From Lewinellaceae bacterium (GTDB lineage Bacteria; Bacteroidota; Bacteroidia; Chitinophagales; Saprospiraceae): 64,000 nucleotides of DNA. Numbering within the stretch: the first letter of the stretch is position 1; the number at the start of each line of letters is the position of its first letter. A model generated the notes under the pieces. The model saw only the letters and a list, made by a program, of their open reading frames with translations. It did not search any database and was not told the origin of the DNA. The position numbers and the translations under genes were made by a program. Location of the stretch: contig JACJYI010000005.1 of NCBI GenBank assembly GCA_020636225.1, positions 496,769 to 560,768 of the forward strand, written 5' to 3'. Positions 62,135 through 64,000 of the stretch are shown here, in pieces.

Positions 62135-64000
62135 TCAATCCACCTTGTCCAGGGCCATCATGCCCATGCCCTGCTCGGATCGGATCTGGATCCAGTAGCG
62201 ACCCGTTGGCAGCGTGCCCAGGTCGAAGTCAATGGTCATTCGGGTGCCTTGTCCGAACTGCTGGAGAATGGGCCGGCCCAGGCCGTCCATCACCGTGCAG
62301 GTCACCCGCTGGCTGCTGGCAAAGGCCAGGGTCAGCTGAGCCAGGTCCGTAGCCGGGTTGGGGGTGATCGTCGCCGTGATCAGGCCGGGGAGCTGGTCGA
62401 TCGCACTGGTCTCCAGGATGGTCACGCAGGTATCCGTCGTACAGCCGTTGCAATCGGTGATGGTGACGCAATAGTCACCGGCCGGCAAGTCCGGTATTCC
62501 GGGATCGGTCATGCCGTTGGCCCAGGCATATGAGTATGGTTGGCAGCCGCCGGATACCGCGAGGGTGATGGTGCCATTGCTCTGTCCGGGATCGGCCGGG
62601 GTGGAGGTGGCATCGACCAGCAATTCAGGGTTTTGTCCGATCGTATAGGGTCCGTAGGTACCCACTTTTCCTGTCTCAGAGACAATGGTACACGTGTATT
62701 CCCCGGCCGGCAGATCCGCCAGTTGCAGATCCGTATCGGGTGCGTTGTCCCAGGAGATGGTCAGCATGGGCGTGCCGCCGGTGGCATTCAGGACGATGGA
62801 TCCGGTGGGCGTGCCAAAGCACAGGGCATCCTGGATCTGCGCCTCGATGGTCGGGAGGCTGTTGGTGACAGTCACCTGGTCGCAATGCAGATTGCCGGCA
62901 CAGGCATCGAAGGCATTGAGGCAGACGGTATAGGTGCCGGGCTGGGCATAGAAGTGAACAGGGCTTTCCTCGTCACTGCTGGTGCCATCGCCGAAATCCC
63001 ATTCATACCCGATGGCATTGCTGGAGGCATTGTCGAAGGAGACCTCATCGAAATACGGCACAGCCACATAGGCTGCGGCAGCGGCCAGACCACTCTGGTC
63101 GATGTCGATCTGGACGTCCACTCCGGGGCTGAGGTTATAGAAACTGCCGCTGGCCGTTTCACGCAGTTCGACTGCACGAACCATGTAATCGGTCAGGCCC
63201 TGTCCGGAGCAGGAATCGACGAAAGCCATCGTGGTGATCGGGTCGGGGGTGAGCTGGAGGTATTCGGCTTCGTTGGCCTTCTTCTTGAACACCAGGTAGC
63301 CCATGGACGCATTGGCATCGGTCCAGGCCAGGGCGACATGCAGGCCATCCTGGGTAGCGGTGAGGTTCTGGACCGGGCGCTTGACGTACATCCGCAGGGT
63401 AGGATCGCCCATGAGGGCGACATGGATGGAACTGGCACCGAATCCGGATTGGTAGGTCGAACCATTGTTGTTCATGGCGACCTGGGCGGCGAAACCGATA
63501 TGCTCACCCATGGCCATGTGATGGAACATCCAGTTGGGGCGGGCGGCCCAGGCATTGGTCAGGGTGGAGCCGGAGGCAAGGGCAGCCCTCAAGAGGTTGT
63601 TGGAACGGTCCCAGTCGCCGAAATAGGAGCCGAAGAGCATGGTGAAGACGGTCTGGAGGGAATCTGTGGCCAGATTGGTGGTGGTGGTGATCCCGGAGGC
63701 GGAGGTATACGATCCCGCACCGCAGCCATAGGACCAGAGATAGCTTTCATTAAGCAGGGTGGTCCGGTAAGGCAGCTCGGCAGTGTTTTCATACCCGAAC
63801 ATGGTGGAGAAGTTCTTCCAGCCGTTCTGTCCAAATCCTTCGGCAAATCCGGCAAAGTTGTTCTGGATCAGACCACGCTCTTCTGCCTGCATCATGCCGG
63901 TGCGCCAGGCGTGGTCCTTATCGAGATAGCGACGTAGCAGTTCCTCTTCCGACTGGGCGAAGGCGGGCATGTTGGCAAAGTCGACCCGACCGACCTGCAA
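62135..64000 (-). CDS. T9SS-sorted gingipain-like (C25) protein, 5' end outside the window
   Basis: The 621 visible codons run off the right edge, so the N-terminus and catalytic region are missing. The segment GHIGFAAQ-type and HVALMGDPTLRMY (near residue 195) resemble the end of C25/gingipain peptidase domains, followed by a fibronectin-like part, a PKD domain (WDFGDGTSSDEESPVHFY), two SprB-like repeats (SIVLNATGGTPMLTISW; TITLAVSGGCQPYSYAW, each ending DLPAGEY or DLPAGDY) and a type A sorting domain (TPNPATDLAQLTLAF, VMDGLGRPIL, LPTGRYWIQI). Peptidase identity is inferred from the C-terminal part only. Confidence 0.75.
   Translation of the reverse strand: MQVGRVDFANMPAFAQSEEELLRRYLDKDHAWRTGMMQAEERGLIQNNFAGFAEGFGQNGWKNFSTMFGYENTAELPYRTTLLNESYLWSYGCGAGSYTSASGITTTTNLATDSLQTVFTMLFGSYFGDWDRSNNLLRAALASGSTLTNAWAARPNWMFHHMAMGEHIGFAAQVAMNNNGSTYQSGFGASSIHVALMGDPTLRMYVKRPVQNLTATQDGLHVALAWTDANASMGYLVFKKKANEAEYLQLTPDPITTMAFVDSCSGQGLTDYMVRAVELRETASGSFYNLSPGVDVQIDIDQSGLAAAAAYVAVPYFDEVSFDNASSNAIGYEWDFGDGTSSDEESPVHFYAQPGTYTVCLNAFDACAGNLHCDQVTVTNSLPTIEAQIQDALCFGTPTGSIVLNATGGTPMLTISWDNAPDTDLQLADLPAGEYTCTIVSETGKVGTYGPYTIGQNPELLVDATSTPADPGQSNGTITLAVSGGCQPYSYAWANGMTDPGIPDLPAGDYCVTITDCNGCTTDTCVTILETSAIDQLPGLITATITPNPATDLAQLTLAFASSQRVTCTVMDGLGRPILQQFGQGTRMTIDFDLGTLPTGRYWIQIRSEQGMGMMALDKVD

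Noticed and set aside
62540..63937. A 465-codon open frame antisense to the gingipain-like gene
   Set aside because: Gly-rich shadow of a well-supported T9SS gene with clear PKD, SprB and sorting motifs.

Overview
The window looks like a chromosomal segment of a moderately GC-rich Bacteroidota bacterium. Nine reading frames or fragments end in a type A C-terminal sorting domain of the type IX secretion system (T9SS), several proteins carry PKD, SprB-like or BNR repeats, and the DEAD-box helicase has the DEVD form I associate with this phylum. A saprospirid-like aquatic or sludge lineage is my guess; no rRNA or tRNA gene is present to test it.

Layout. 33-3619: two secreted proteins. 4000-17656: an AT-richer acquired island with a type I restriction-modification operon (XRE regulator, hsdM, hsdS, an FRG-domain gene, hsdR, and a giant GHKL-ATPase/nuclease-like gene). 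hsdS is cleanly split by an IS3-family element. The island is punctuated by attC-like folded sites, one pair bracketing a single cassette-like gene. 17853-21745: a four-gene outer-membrane lipoprotein-type ABC export operon. 21746-31122: small gene groups (YefM-YoeB toxin-antitoxin with a textbook operator, beta-helix T9SS protein, a translationally coupled lipoprotein/Ntox23-like operon, pentapeptide protein plus methyltransferase) separated by dense interspersed repeats. 31123-33084: a group II intron sitting inside one of those repeats. 33851-35046: CbpM/CbpA chaperone pair. 35396-39649: a two-component system followed by a PepSY-like protein, a membrane protein and an MbfA-type iron transporter. 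39677-45942: a cyanophycin cluster (isoaspartyl peptidase, DASS carboxylate carrier, cyanophycinase, cyanophycin synthetase). 46669-50451: MscS channel, RNA helicase, outer-membrane barrel. 50803-62075: a metallopeptidase and a tandemly triplicated T9SS protein module of about 2.6 kb, flanked by two copies of the barrel gene 3' end. 62135-64000: a T9SS gingipain-like protein running off the window.

How the parts work together. The restriction operon is a compact multi-layer defence block whose specificity gene has been interrupted, so it is either silenced or re-specified. The cyanophycin genes form a complete store-and-recover nitrogen cycle: CphA polymerises Asp-Arg, CphB cuts it to dipeptides, and the isoaspartyl peptidase can split them. 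The two-component genes and the PepSY-like gene downstream share a 14-bp upstream motif, suggesting one regulon. The right arm is a surface-protein locus being remodelled by tandem duplication and gene conversion.

All assignments are by reading motifs; no database search was possible.
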